DNA from: Pandoraea faecigallinarum
Lineage (GTDB): Bacteria > Pseudomonadota > Gammaproteobacteria > Burkholderiales > Burkholderiaceae
Length of the DNA: 64,000 bases
Assembly (NCBI RefSeq): GCF_001029105.3
Contig: NZ_CP011807.3
Span: 4,898,001 to 4,962,000, forward strand
Direction of reading: 5' to 3'
The notes beneath the pieces are model-generated. The model was not told where the DNA came from. It made no database searches and worked only from the letters and a program-made list of their open reading frames with translations. Positions 22,189-31,734 of the stretch are shown here, piece after piece (positions within the stretch are counted from its first letter, which is position 1; each line of letters begins with the position of its first letter). The position numbers and the translations under genes are program-made.

Positions 22189-22676
22189 TCACGGAAGCGG
22201 CAGGGCCGTCGTCTCTTTCAATTGGTCGAGCACGAAGCTCGTTTTGACGTCGACCACGCTCGGATGCACCAGCAGATGCGTTTGCATGAAGCGCGAAAAA
22301 TGTGCCATGTCACGCACGTGCACCCGTAGCAGGTAGTCCATGTCGCCCGCCATCGCGTAGCAGCCGACGACTTCAGGCCATGAGTCGACCACGCTGCGAA
22401 AGTGCTCGATGACCGAGCCGCCCGCACCGTCGCCAGGATGACGCTTGTCGAGCCGCACGTTGACATACGCCAGCAGACCGAGTCCGATACGGGTGGGCTC
22501 CAGCAGCGCTACGTAGCCGCGGATCACACCGGCCTCTTCGAGGCGACGAATGCGACGCAGGCACGGACTCGGCGAGAGGCGCACCTGCTCGGCGATTTCG
22601 AGGTTGGAAAGACGTCCGTTGCTTTGTAACGGGGCAGAATCCGCCGATCGATCTTGTCCAGTTCAAGTTTTGACAT
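22189..22676 (-). pseudogene. Lrp/AsnC-family regulator with a frameshift
   Basis: From ATG 22676 (GGGGGA ribosome-binding site) the frame reads MSKLELDKIDRRIL, the usual Lrp start, then goes astray. The next frame continues perfectly as LQSNGRLSNLEIAEQVRLSP, the Lrp helix-turn-helix, through the RAM ligand domain to LPLP at 22189. A one-base loss at the CCCC run 22634-22631 would explain this. Restored length would be about 162 residues, normal for the family. An internal GTG at 22584 would make a 131-residue protein lacking most of the HTH. Could be a real loss of function or a sequencing error at the homopolymer. Confidence 0.85.
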
Positions 22677-22699
22677 ATATCCCCCTTTATTGGAATTTA

Positions 22700-22718
22700 T
22701 GCGCAATATTATTGCGCA
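22700..22718. promoter_or_regulatory. inverted repeat upstream of the Lrp remnant, likely Lrp-type operator
   Basis: TGCGCAAT (22700-22707) and ATTGCGCA (22711-22718) form a perfect 8-bp inverted repeat with a 3-base centre, 24 bases before the regulator's ATG, within an A/T-rich stretch. Lrp/AsnC proteins commonly autoregulate from such sites. Confidence 0.6.
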
Positions 22719-22827
22719 AATTTCCTTTAATAAGGAAGTGTAAGCCTAAACAAGGTGGTTACAAGACATTACAGACAACACGAACCCGGCGAATGCCATG
22801 GGGCGGAATGTGGTGTCCGAGGAAAAG

Positions 22828-22860
22828 AAAAAGGCGCTCGCCATTCCGGCAGCGCCTTGC
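22828..22860 (-). terminator. terminator after the small exported protein gene
   Basis: Minus-strand AAGGCGCT (22858-22851) pairs with AGCGCCTT (22838-22831), loop 12 bases, followed by TTTCTTTT. It ends transcription of the small gene at 22947-23156. Confidence 0.72.
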
Positions 22861-22946
22861 GGTTCGGGAGTGTCGTTTTGCGCCGGGTATGGCCGCCGCA
22901 GTTACGTACTCGGGTGGATCGGGCCGATCTCCGACGGAAAGTCAGA

Positions 22947-23156
22947 TCACCGGCGCTGGAATTCTCGCGGATCGATCGTGCGCTGGTCGAGCGGGCCTTC
23001 GTAACGCTGCGGCGATGGGGTGGTGCGCTGCTGCGTGATGGGGGTGGGTTCGGCCGTCTTGTCGCGCGCCAGCTCGTCTGCGCGTGCGACGCTCACTTCC
23101 AGGGTCAGAAACGAAGCGGAAACCAGCAGGAATTTGGCGATGTTTCGTTGATTCAC
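22947..23156 (-). CDS. small exported protein of unknown function
   Basis: 69 residues from a GTG start at 23156, preceded by AAGGAG at good spacing. The N-terminus has the form of a signal peptide (MNQRNIAKFLLVSASFLTLEVSVARA) with a cleavage-like VARADE. The mature part of about 44 residues is hydrophilic and rich in Pro, Thr, Gln and Arg. It has its own terminator. I recognise no family. The plus-strand open frame over the same bases looks like a shadow. Confidence 0.65.
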   Translation of the reverse strand: MNQRNIAKFLLVSASFLTLEVSVARADELARDKTAEPTPITQQRTTPSPQRYEGPLDQRTIDPREFQRR

Positions 23157-23776
23157 AGTGACTCCTTCTTACGTATCGCTGTATTGTTGCTGCGTGCCTT
23201 CTCGGTACGCCATGAATGTACCCAACGCGACGATAACGGTTTTGTCACGCATCGGGTAACGCATTAGTGGACATTCTGCCCGCTCCGTTCCCGTTAGCCC
23301 CGTACCGTTACACGTTGTTACCCACGTGTCAGAAGGCACCGACAAACGTACGGTTGCCGACATAATGACGACACAATGCCGTCATTTTGAGGCCAATTCC
23401 CAAAGCAGAAATGCGGTTCTATGCCGCACCTGCTGGTTGTAGGAGGGAGTCACGGCGGAACACCAGACAGGGTTTACGCCAGACTCCTTACGTTTACGTA
23501 AACGTCATAATCCTCGCTATACTGCCGTCGATCGGCAACCTATGAGACGTCCTCGCCACCGTCAGGCAACGCCATGACACCGGTGCTACCATAGGTCCGA
23601 CCGGCATCAGCACCACGAAAAAAGGCCCCGCCCACCGAGTGACATCACGCCTGTGAGTCCTTGGAAAAAATGGCGACTAGAAGGCCGGCATTCACGCTGC
23701 CGTCCTGCTTCACGAGAGCGGGAGGGGCAGGAAGTTTTGGCGATCCCAAAATCAGTGAGAGTGAGGAGCACACCCC
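23157..23776. other. intergenic region upstream of the 2-oxoacid oxidoreductase gene
   Basis: 620 bases without a credible gene. It contains a perfect 16-bp palindrome at 23490-23505 with -10-like TATACT at 23518-23523, and a GAGGAG ribosome-binding site just before 23777. The start of the small minus gene faces the left edge. Confidence 0.55.
23490..23505. promoter_or_regulatory. 16-bp palindrome, candidate operator of the indolepyruvate oxidoreductase gene
   Basis: ACGTTTACGTAAACGT is a perfect palindrome. It contains a possible -35 TTTACG (23493-23498), 19 bases from TATACT (23518-23523); a 19-base spacer is typical of MerR-type promoters. The site resembles the motif I recall for the LiuR (MerR-family) regulator of branched-chain amino acid catabolism in proteobacteria. 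The link is inference. Confidence 0.45.
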
Positions 23777-26700
23777 ATGAACGCCCCCGTCAATCCGAGT
23801 TTGCTGGCCGCACTGGAATCGGTCACGCTCGACGACAAGTACACGCTCGAGCGCGGTCGCGCTTACATGAGCGGCATCCAGGCCCTCGTGCGACTCCCGA
23901 TGTTGCAGCAGGCGCGCGATGCCGCCGCCGGGCTCAACACCGCGGGTTTCATTTCGGGCTATCGCGGCTCGCCGCTGGGGGGTCTGGATTTGTCGCTATG
24001 GAAAGCCAAGCAGCATCTCGCCGGTCATAACATCGTCTTTCAGCCCGGGCTGAACGAAGACCTCGCCGCCACCGCCGTGTGGGGCTCGCAGCAGGTCAAT
24101 CTGTATCCCGCCAGATTCGATGGCGTGTTCTCCATGTGGTACGGCAAGGGTCCGGGCGTCGATCGTTCGATGGACGTGCTCAAGCATGGCAACTCGGCCG
24201 GCTCCTCGAAGCACGGCGGGGTGCTGGTCCTCGCAGGCGACGATCACGCCGCCAAATCCTCCACGCTCGCGCACCAGTCCGAACACGTCTTCAAGGCGGC
24301 CGGCATTCCCGTGCTGTTCCCGTCGAACGTGCAGGAGTACCTCGATTACGGCCTGCATGGCTGGGCGATGAGCCGCTATTCCGGCCTATGGGTCGCCATG
24401 AAATGTGTGACCGACGTGGTCGAATCGTCGGCCTCGGTGATGATCGATCCGCACAACGTCGACATCCGTTTGCCGAACGACTTCGTCATGCCGCCCGACG
24501 GCCTGAACATCCGCTGGCCCGATCCGCCGCTGGTGCAGGAAGCGCGGATGATCGACTACAAGTGGTACGCCGCGCTCGCCTACATTCGCGCCAACAAGCT
24601 CGATCGTGTAACGGTGGATTCGCCCAATGCCCGTTTCGGCATCATGACCGGCGGCAAGGCGTATCTCGACGTGTGCCAGGCGCTGGCCGACCTGGGTCTC
24701 GACGACGACACGTGCGCCCGCATCGGCATTCGTCTGTACAAGGTGGGTTGTGTGTGGCCGCTCGAAGCGCAGGGAGCGCGCGCGTTCGCACAAGGACTCC
24801 AGGAAATTCTGGTGGTCGAGGAAAAGCGGCAGATCCTCGAATACCAAATCAAGGAAGAGCTGTACAACTGGCGCGACGACGTACGTCCGCGCGTGTACGG
24901 CAAGTTCGACGAGAAGGATGGCGCCGGCGGCGAATGGTCGGTGCCCATGGCCAACTGGCTGCTGCCCGCCCACTATGAACTCTCGCCGGCGCTCATCGCC
25001 AAGGCGATTGCCACGCGTCTGGAAAAGTTCGAGCTGCCGAGCGACGTGCGCGAGCGCATCGCGGCGCGCCTGCGCGTGATCGAAGCCAAGGAACAGGCGC
25101 TGTCCAGGCCGCGTGTCGCGGCGGAGCGCAAACCGTGGTTCTGTTCGGGCTGTCCGCACAATACATCGACGAACGTGCCCGAAGGCTCGCGCGCCATCGC
25201 CGGGATCGGCTGCCATTACATGACGGTCTGGATGGACCGCAAGACGGACACTTTCTCTCAGATGGGCGGCGAAGGCGTGCCCTGGATCGGTCAGGCGCCG
25301 TTCTCGTGCGACGAACACATTTTCGCCAACCTGGGCGACGGCACGTACTTCCACTCGGGGCTGCTCGCCATTCGTGCGGCGATCTCGTCGAAGGTCAACA
25401 TCACCTACAAGATCCTGTACAACGACGCCGTCGCCATGACCGGCGGACAACCCGTCGACGGCACGCTCACCGTGCCGCAGATCGTGGCGCAGGTCGCCGC
25501 CGAAGGCGCCGCAAAGATCGTGATCGTGACGGACGAGCCCGAGAAGTACGAAGGTGTGAAGCTCGTCGGCGACATTCCCGTCTATCACCGCAGCGAACTG
25601 GATCGCGTGCAGCGCGAGTTGCGTCTGGTCAAGGGCACGTCGATTCTGATCTACGACCAGACGTGTGCAACCGAAAAGCGCCGCCGCCGCAAACGCGGCG
25701 CGTACCCCGATCCGGCCAGGCGTGTGGTCATCAACGAGTCCGTCTGCGAAGGCTGCGGCGATTGTTCGGTGAAGTCGAACTGCCTGTCGGTCGAGCCGCT
25801 TGAGACGGAATTCGGCACGAAGCGTCAGATCAACCAATCGACCTGCAACAAGGACTTCTCCTGCCTGAACGGCTTCTGCCCGAGCTTCGTGACGGTGGAA
25901 GGCGGCCAGTTGCGCAAGCCGAAAACCGCGCAGGTCGACAGCAGCGGTCTGCCGCCGTTGCCAGAGCCGGCGCTACCGGCCATCGCGCGTCCGTACGGCA
26001 TTCTCGTGACCGGTGTAGGCGGCACGGGTGTGGTCACCATCGGCGGTCTGCTCGGCATGGCCGCGCATCTGGAAAACAAGGGGGTTACAACGCTCGACGT
26101 GACGGGTCTCGCGCAAAAGGGCGGCGCCGTGACGAGTCACGTGCAGATCGCGCTGCAACCGGAAGACATCCACGCCACGCGCATCGCCATGGGCGACGCG
26201 CGCGTCGTGATTGGTTGCGACGCCATCACCACCGCCAGCGACGACACGCTCTCGCGGGTGCAGCATGGGGTGACGAACATCGTCGTGAACAGCGCACATA
26301 CGCCGACGGCCGAGTTCATCCGCGATCCGAACTGGCGCTTCCCCGGCGCCAGCACCGAGAACGACATTCGCGCGGCCGCCGGTGAGAACGTCGATTTCGT
26401 CGACGCGAATCACCTCTCGCTGCGCCTGCTCGGCGACACCATTTACACGAACCCGTTCGTACTCGGATATGCGTGGCAGAAGGGCTGGGTGCCGCTCTCG
26501 TATGCGGCGCTCACTCGCGCCATCGAACTCAACGGGGTGGCCGTCGAGAAGAACAAGCAGGCGTTCGAATGGGGACGCCGCGCCGCGCACGATCTCGCAA
26601 CGGTGCGCAAACTGGCGCAGCAAAACGAAGCGCCGGAATCGTCTGCCACCGGCGGCAAGCTCATTACGCTGCACTCCCCGCGCGCGCTCGACACGCTGAT

Positions 26701-27343
26701 CCAGCGTCGCTACGACCAACTAGTCGCCTATCAGGATCGCGCGTATGCGGAACGCTTCAAGCGCACGGTCGAGCGCGTGCGCGCGGCGGAGTCCGCCCTG
26801 CCGACCGACGCCTCGCAAATGCCGTTGACCGAAGCCGTCGCTCGCGCGTTGTACAAACTGATGGCCTACAAGGACGAGTACGAAGTCGCGCGCCTGTACA
26901 CCGACCCTGCGTTCATGAAGAAGATCAACGAGCAGTTCGAAGGCGACTTCTCGCTGCGCTTCCATCTGGCGCCGCCGTCGCTGGCCAGACGCGACGACAA
27001 GGGCCATCTCGTGAAGAAGGCGTACGGGCCCTGGATGATGAAGGCCTTCGGCGTGCTGGCGAAATTCAAGGGGCTGCGCGGCGGGGCGTTCGACATCTTC
27101 GGGCGGACGGAAGAGCGTCGCACGGAGCGTGCCCTGATCGGCGAGTACGAAACGCTGGTGAACGAACTGGTGTCGCGTCTGAACGAGCACAACCTGCCGC
27201 TCGCCGTGCAACTCGCGGAACTGCCGCAGGACATTCGCGGCTACGGTCACGTGAAGGAGCAAAACCTCGCGGCCACGCGCATCAAGTGGACGAAGCTGCT
27301 CGCGCAGTTCCGCGATGGCGGCTCGCACCGCGTTGCCGCATGA
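23777..27343 (+). CDS. indolepyruvate ferredoxin oxidoreductase, fused alpha-gamma form
   Basis: 1188 residues, a single-chain 2-oxoacid:ferredoxin oxidoreductase of the aromatic or branched-chain type. Order: N-terminal pyrimidine domain (GFISGYRGSPLGGLD near 55); TPP-binding domain with GDGT near 520 and YNDAVAMTGGQ near 549; a cysteine cluster CEGCGDC near 656 with later CNKDFSC and CPSF for Fe-S; the gamma domain from about 744 (GVGGTGVVTIGGLLG). It oxidatively decarboxylates arylpyruvates or related 2-oxoacids to acyl-CoA. Monocistronic, with palindrome upstream and a strong terminator downstream. Confidence 0.93.
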   Translation: MNAPVNPSLLAALESVTLDDKYTLERGRAYMSGIQALVRLPMLQQARDAAAGLNTAGFISGYRGSPLGGLDLSLWKAKQHLAGHNIVFQPGLNEDLAATAVWGSQQVNLYPARFDGVFSMWYGKGPGVDRSMDVLKHGNSAGSSKHGGVLVLAGDDHAAKSSTLAHQSEHVFKAAGIPVLFPSNVQEYLDYGLHGWAMSRYSGLWVAMKCVTDVVESSASVMIDPHNVDIRLPNDFVMPPDGLNIRWPDPPLVQEARMIDYKWYAALAYIRANKLDRVTVDSPNARFGIMTGGKAYLDVCQALADLGLDDDTCARIGIRLYKVGCVWPLEAQGARAFAQGLQEILVVEEKRQILEYQIKEELYNWRDDVRPRVYGKFDEKDGAGGEWSVPMANWLLPAHYELSPALIAKAIATRLEKFELPSDVRERIAARLRVIEAKEQALSRPRVAAERKPWFCSGCPHNTSTNVPEGSRAIAGIGCHYMTVWMDRKTDTFSQMGGEGVPWIGQAPFSCDEHIFANLGDGTYFHSGLLAIRAAISSKVNITYKILYNDAVAMTGGQPVDGTLTVPQIVAQVAAEGAAKIVIVTDEPEKYEGVKLVGDIPVYHRSELDRVQRELRLVKGTSILIYDQTCATEKRRRRKRGAYPDPARRVVINESVCEGCGDCSVKSNCLSVEPLETEFGTKRQINQSTCNKDFSCLNGFCPSFVTVEGGQLRKPKTAQVDSSGLPPLPEPALPAIARPYGILVTGVGGTGVVTIGGLLGMAAHLENKGVTTLDVTGLAQKGGAVTSHVQIALQPEDIHATRIAMGDARVVIGCDAITTASDDTLSRVQHGVTNIVVNSAHTPTAEFIRDPNWRFPGASTENDIRAAAGENVDFVDANHLSLRLLGDTIYTNPFVLGYAWQKGWVPLSYAALTRAIELNGVAVEKNKQAFEWGRRAAHDLATVRKLAQQNEAPESSATGGKLITLHSPRALDTLIQRRYDQLVAYQDRAYAERFKRTVERVRAAESALPTDASQMPLTEAVARALYKLMAYKDEYEVARLYTDPAFMKKINEQFEGDFSLRFHLAPPSLARRDDKGHLVKKAYGPWMMKAFGVLAKFKGLRGGAFDIFGRTEERRTERALIGEYETLVNELVSRLNEHNLPLAVQLAELPQDIRGYGHVKEQNLAATRIKWTKLLAQFRDGGSHRVAA

Positions 27344-27376
27344 TTCGCCAACGCCCGCGCGAAGCGCACGTGCAAT

Positions 27377-27416
27377 GAAAATCCCGCCAGCGCATGAGCG
27401 TCTGGCGGGATTTTTT
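27377..27416 (+). terminator. terminator after the indolepyruvate oxidoreductase gene
   Basis: ATCCCGCCAG (27381-27390) pairs with CTGGCGGGAT (27402-27411) over an 11-base loop, followed by a T run to 27416 and preceded by AAA. Probably bidirectional with respect to convergent maeB. Confidence 0.9.
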
Positions 27417-27512
27417 CATGCACCCTCACCGTCTCTCACCGTCTCTCGCCGGCCGGCGCGCTCACCGGCAAATCTCTTCCGGCGAGCGCGTCGGCGCGAC
27501 CTCAGCGGCCCA

Positions 27513-29792
27513 TCAACGCGTGACGTTCGCCGCCGCGACAGCCGTCATGTTGATGATGCGACGCACGGTCGCGGCCGGCGTCAGGATATGAACCGGCTTG
27601 GCGCAACCCAGCAGGAACGGCCCGACCGTCACGCCCTCGCCGCCCGTCATCTTGAGCAGGTTGTAGGTGATGTTGGCCGCTTCCACGTTCGGCATGACCA
27701 GCAGGTTCGCTTCGCCGGCCAGACGCGATGCGGGGTAGGCCGCGCGACGGATCGTCTCCGACAGGGCGGCGTCGCCGTGCATTTCGCCGTCGACTTCCAG
27801 CTCCGGCGCACGCTCGGCCAGCAGTTGCGCGGCTCGCGCCATGCGCTGTGCCGATGCCGACTTCACGCTGCCGAAGTTCGAGTTCGAGAGCAGCGCCACC
27901 TTCGGGGCGATGCCGAAACGCTCGATTTCCTTCGCGGCCAGCACGGTCATCTCGGCGAGTTGCTCCGAGGTCGGCACTTCATTGACGTACGTGTCGCTGA
28001 TGAACAGGTTGCGATTGGCCAGCATCAGCAGGTTCATCGCCGCGTAGTTTTCCACACCGGCGGCACGACCCAGCACCTGGTCGATCACGTCGAGATGGCG
28101 GTGATACGTGTCGATCATGCCGCAGACCATACCGTCGGCTTCGCCCAGACGCACGAGGATCGCACCGATCAGCGTGTTGTCCTTGCGCATGGCGGCCTTG
28201 GCGACTTCCGGCGTCACGCCGTGGCGGGCGCCCAGATTGTGATACTCCTGCCAGCAGCGCTGATAACGCGTGTCGTCTTCCGGATTCACGATCTCGAAAT
28301 CGACGCCGGGCTTGAGCTTCGAGCCGATCTTTTGCAGACGCATTTCGACCACGGCCGGACGACCGATGATGATCGGCCTGGCGATGCGCTCGGCCAGCAC
28401 GAACTGTGCCGCGCGCAGCACGCGCTCGTCCTCCCCTTCGGCGAACACGATGCGCGCGGCGTCGCTACCGAAGCGCGCACGCGCCGCGGCGAACACCGGA
28501 CGCATGATGAAGCCGGTGCGATACACCGTGGTGCCGAGTTGTTCGCGGTAGGCGTCCATGTCCTCGATGGGACGCGTGGCCACGCCCGAGTCCATGGCGG
28601 CCTGCGCCACGGCCGGCGCGATCTTGATGATAAGACGCGGATCGAACGGCTTCGGAATGATGTATTCCGGACCGAATTCGAGCGACTGGCCTTCATAGGC
28701 GCGTGCGACTTCTTCGCTCTGCTCTTCTTCCTGCGCCAGTTCGGCGATGGCCCGCACGGTGGCGAGCTTCATCTCTTCCGTGATGGTGGTTGCACCGACA
28801 TCGAGCGCGCCACGGAAGATGAACGGGAAGCACAGCACGTTGTTGACCTGGTTCGGATAGTCCGAGCGGCCCGTGGCGATGATGCAGTCCGGACGCGCCG
28901 CCTTGGCGACTTCCGGGCGGATTTCCGGTTCCGGGTTGGCCAGCGCGAGAATCAGCGGCTTCGTGCCCATGGTCTTGACCATGTCGGCGGTGAGCACGCC
29001 GGCGGTCGAGCAGCCCAGGAACACGTCGGCGCCGTTGCTGGCATCGGCCAGGGTGCGTGCGTCGGTCGTCACGGCATAGCGTGCCTTGCTCTCATCGAGC
29101 TTGTCGCGCCCGGTATGGATCACGCCCTTCGAGTCGAGAACCAGAATGTTCTCTTTCTTGAGGCCGAGATTCACGAGCAGGTCCAGACACGCGATGGCGG
29201 CAGCGCCTGCACCCGAGCACACCAGCCTGACCTTGGCGATGTCCTTGCCGACGACCTTCAGGCCGTTGAGGATCGCGGCCGAGGCGATGATGGCGGTGCC
29301 GTGCTGATCGTCGTGGAAGACCGGGATCTTCATGCGCTCACGCAGCTTCTTCTCGATGTAGAAGCACTCGGGCGCCTTGATGTCTTCGAGGTTGATGCCG
29401 CCCAGCGTGGGTTCGAGCATGGCGATGGCTTCGACCAGCTTGTCCGGATCGTGCTCGGCGAGCTCGATGTCGAACACGTCGATGCCCGCGAACTTCTTGA
29501 ACAGGCAGCCCTTGCCTTCCATGACGGGTTTTGCGGCGAGCGGGCCGATATTGCCCAGGCCCAGCACGGCCGTGCCGTTGGTGATCACACCGACGAGGTT
29601 GCTGCGCGACGTGTAACGGTTCGCGGCAAGCGGATCTTCCGCGATGGCTTCGCAGGCGTAGGCCACGCCGGGGGAGTACGCCAGGGACAGATCGATCTGG
29701 TTCGACAGCGGCTTGGTCGGCGTAACCGAGATCTTGCCGGGACGCGGATTCTCGTGGTACGCGAGCGCGCTTTGCTTCAGTTGTTCATCCAT
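27513..29792 (-). CDS. maeB: NADP-dependent malic enzyme (MaeB type, malic enzyme plus phosphotransacetylase-like domain)
   Basis: 759 residues, the usual MaeB length. The malic-enzyme part has [15 protein letters not shown] near 36 and the dinucleotide motif [16 protein letters not shown] near 190. The C-terminal 330 residues are a phosphotransacetylase-like domain ([20 protein letters not shown]; later [14 protein letters not shown]), which in this family is regulatory rather than catalytic. The enzyme decarboxylates malate to pyruvate, giving NADPH. Single gene, convergent with the oxidoreductase. Confidence 0.96.
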   Translation of the reverse strand: MDEQLKQSALAYHENPRPGKISVTPTKPLSNQIDLSLAYSPGVAYACEAIAEDPLAANRYTSRSNLVGVITNGTAVLGLGNIGPLAAKPVMEGKGCLFKKFAGIDVFDIELAEHDPDKLVEAIAMLEPTLGGINLEDIKAPECFYIEKKLRERMKIPVFHDDQHGTAIIASAAILNGLKVVGKDIAKVRLVCSGAGAAAIACLDLLVNLGLKKENILVLDSKGVIHTGRDKLDESKARYAVTTDARTLADASNGADVFLGCSTAGVLTADMVKTMGTKPLILALANPEPEIRPEVAKAARPDCIIATGRSDYPNQVNNVLCFPFIFRGALDVGATTITEEMKLATVRAIAELAQEEEQSEEVARAYEGQSLEFGPEYIIPKPFDPRLIIKIAPAVAQAAMDSGVATRPIEDMDAYREQLGTTVYRTGFIMRPVFAAARARFGSDAARIVFAEGEDERVLRAAQFVLAERIARPIIIGRPAVVEMRLQKIGSKLKPGVDFEIVNPEDDTRYQRCWQEYHNLGARHGVTPEVAKAAMRKDNTLIGAILVRLGEADGMVCGMIDTYHRHLDVIDQVLGRAAGVENYAAMNLLMLANRNLFISDTYVNEVPTSEQLAEMTVLAAKEIERFGIAPKVALLSNSNFGSVKSASAQRMARAAQLLAERAPELEVDGEMHGDAALSETIRRAAYPASRLAGEANLLVMPNVEAANITYNLLKMTGGEGVTVGPFLLGCAKPVHILTPAATVRRIINMTAVAAANVTR

Positions 29793-30110
29793 TTTCGATA
29801 CCTAATGGCGACGGCCGGACCCTGCCGCATGCGGGCAGCGTGTGGGGCTCGACCGTCTTTTGACGGATCACGGCGGGGGGAAGAGCCAACCGGAGGGATT
29901 CGACGATTGTGTCGTCGACGGGGTTCTTCTCGGCGCGATGGCGTGATGACCATCGCTTCCCCGATCCGGGAAATCGCGCTCGCGCGCGCCGGACCGTGGG
30001 ACATGCGGTGGGCCGGAGCGCACCGCAGGACGCAAAGTGTACACCTTGCGCCACGAGCGTGACGCCGCACGCGGCGCAAGGCTCACGCGCGGCGCAATAC
30101 GCAATTCGCC
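29793..30110. other. intergenic region upstream of maeB
   Basis: 318 bases between maeB and the MFS stop, both on the minus strand. It should hold the maeB promoter. The only structure noticed is GCAA-A-GTGTACAC-C-TTGC at 30032-30049, a near-palindrome around GTGTACAC that could be an operator. Confidence 0.4.
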
Positions 30111-31367
30111 TTACTGCAACGCTTCGCCGCGACGCTCCGGAATCAGGAACAGCGTCGCGAGAATGTCGAGCACGTAAATGCCCGCGAGGAAAACGAGCGC
30201 GATCTTGAACGAGAACGCTGCCGCGAGCGCACCGACCGTCAACGGCCCGAACCCGCCCACGGCGCGCCCGATGTTGAACAGCACGTTTTGCGCCGTGGCA
30301 CGCGCCGCCGTCGGATACAACTCGGAGATCAGCGCGCCGTAGCCGCCGATCATGCCGTTCACGAACATGCCCATGACCGCGCCGCCGATCAGCAACGAGA
30401 ACTGCGACTGGAGCTGTGCGTATACGAATACCATCACGACCGCCCCGATCTGATAGCCGATGAACGCCGGGCGACGTCCGAAACGATCCGCCAGCCGGCC
30501 GAACAGCCAGATGCCGAACGCCATGCCGAGCACCGTCACCGCCGTCCACATCGCGGACTTGGTCAGCGAATAGCCGAAGGTCTTCGACAGATACGAGGGC
30601 ATCCAGATCATCAGGCCGTAGTAACCGAAGTTCTGCACCGAGCACAGAATCGCCACGCCCAGGCTCGCGCGCGTGGTCGCGCAGTCCTTGACCAGCAGCT
30701 TGAGCGGCGCGTGCTCGCGCGGCTGTTGCTGCTGCGCGACGAACATCTCCGGCTCGCCAAGCGTACGGCGCATGACGAACGACACCACCGCCGGGAGCAG
30801 CCCCACGGCGAACATGCCTCGCCAGCCGATGACCGGCAGCAGCAACGGCGTGAGCAGCGCCGCGGCGAGCACGCCTGCCTGCCAGCCCAGCCCGACGAAC
30901 GACGACGCACGGGCGCGGCGCTCCGGCGCGCAGGCTTCCGCCGCAAGCGCCATGCCGATACCGAATTCGCCGCCCAGACCGATACCGGCAATCGTCCGGT
31001 AAGCCAGCAGATCCCAGTATCCCTGCGCCAGCGAGCACAGGCCGGTGAAAACGGCGAACAGCAAAATCGTCCACGACAGCACACGTACTCGGCCGTAGCG
31101 ATCCGAAAGCATGCCGAAGACGATGCCGCCGACGACCGCGCCGATGAGCGTCCAGGTCACGAGCGCTCCCGACTGCGCGCTGGACAGCGCCAGATCGGCA
31201 GCGATGGCCGGCAGGATGAAGCCGAGGATCAGCAGGTCGAAGCCGTCCATGGCATAACCGATGGCCGAAGCCCACAGGGCGCGGTTGGCGTAAGCGTTAT
31301 CGTGCTTCGCCGCGCCAGCGGCGCTGGCGCCCGGCGTGGCAAGGGAAGGCGAGGGGTCGTGGGGCAT
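30111..31367 (-). CDS. MFS transporter
   Basis: 418 residues, 12 predicted membrane spans. The loop 2-3 signature GMLSDRYGRVRVL and its repeat LFGRLADRFGRRPAF are both present, and the first span has GYAMDGFDLLILGF with an acidic pair seen in metabolite:H+ symporters of aromatic acids and related compounds. Substrate not determined. Transcribed from a good promoter at 31401-31429, divergent from pyrE. Confidence 0.9.
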   Translation of the reverse strand: MPHDPSPSLATPGASAAGAAKHDNAYANRALWASAIGYAMDGFDLLILGFILPAIAADLALSSAQSGALVTWTLIGAVVGGIVFGMLSDRYGRVRVLSWTILLFAVFTGLCSLAQGYWDLLAYRTIAGIGLGGEFGIGMALAAEACAPERRARASSFVGLGWQAGVLAAALLTPLLLPVIGWRGMFAVGLLPAVVSFVMRRTLGEPEMFVAQQQQPREHAPLKLLVKDCATTRASLGVAILCSVQNFGYYGLMIWMPSYLSKTFGYSLTKSAMWTAVTVLGMAFGIWLFGRLADRFGRRPAFIGYQIGAVVMVFVYAQLQSQFSLLIGGAVMGMFVNGMIGGYGALISELYPTAARATAQNVLFNIGRAVGGFGPLTVGALAAAFSFKIALVFLAGIYVLDILATLFLIPERRGEALQ

Positions 31368-31734
31368 GATGGCGTCTGGTCCGGTCTGAATTTCGGCCAG
31401 AGTGTATGCCTGTCATAAAGGCTCGGCAACTGTCTCTTTTTTTGGACTCATCTGTCGTTGCCCTTTTTTCATATGCGCCGTGCGCGCACACTGCGCGTAC
31501 TCCTCTTACGAAAAATATACGCTCAGTGCATAATTGACCTCGCATTTGCTGAAACTTGTGGCATAATTCGCGTTTAAGCGCAGGCCACTCGTCGCGAGAC
31601 GCGCCGCCCGCTGCCGCAGACGGTGCCTTGCCGCAGTAGGCTGTTGTTTATCGTGGCACGTGGCATGCCGCTCACTCACCCATGACTCCTGGCTGCACGC
31701 CGCACGGCGGACAGCAACGCTGAGGAACCGCATC
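31368..31734. other. divergent promoter region between the MFS gene and pyrE
   Basis: 367 bases. The MFS promoter is clear (31401-31429). For pyrE, a CATAAT at 31562-31567 is a possible -10, but no good -35 is spaced for it. A/T-rich around 31500-31570. Confidence 0.5.
31401..31429 (-). promoter_or_regulatory. promoter of the MFS gene
   Basis: Minus-strand -35 TTGCCG (31429-31424) and -10 TACACT (31406-31401), spacer 17 bases, 34 bases before the start codon. Confidence 0.7.

Noticed and set aside
22755..23267. Plus open frame of 170 codons opposite the small exported protein
   Set aside because: No ribosome-binding site or family similarity; the opposite strand has a better gene model with signal peptide and terminator.
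27315..30062. Plus open frame of 915 codons opposite maeB
   Set aside because: Antisense to a clearly conserved malic enzyme; composition rich in Arg and His with no domain.
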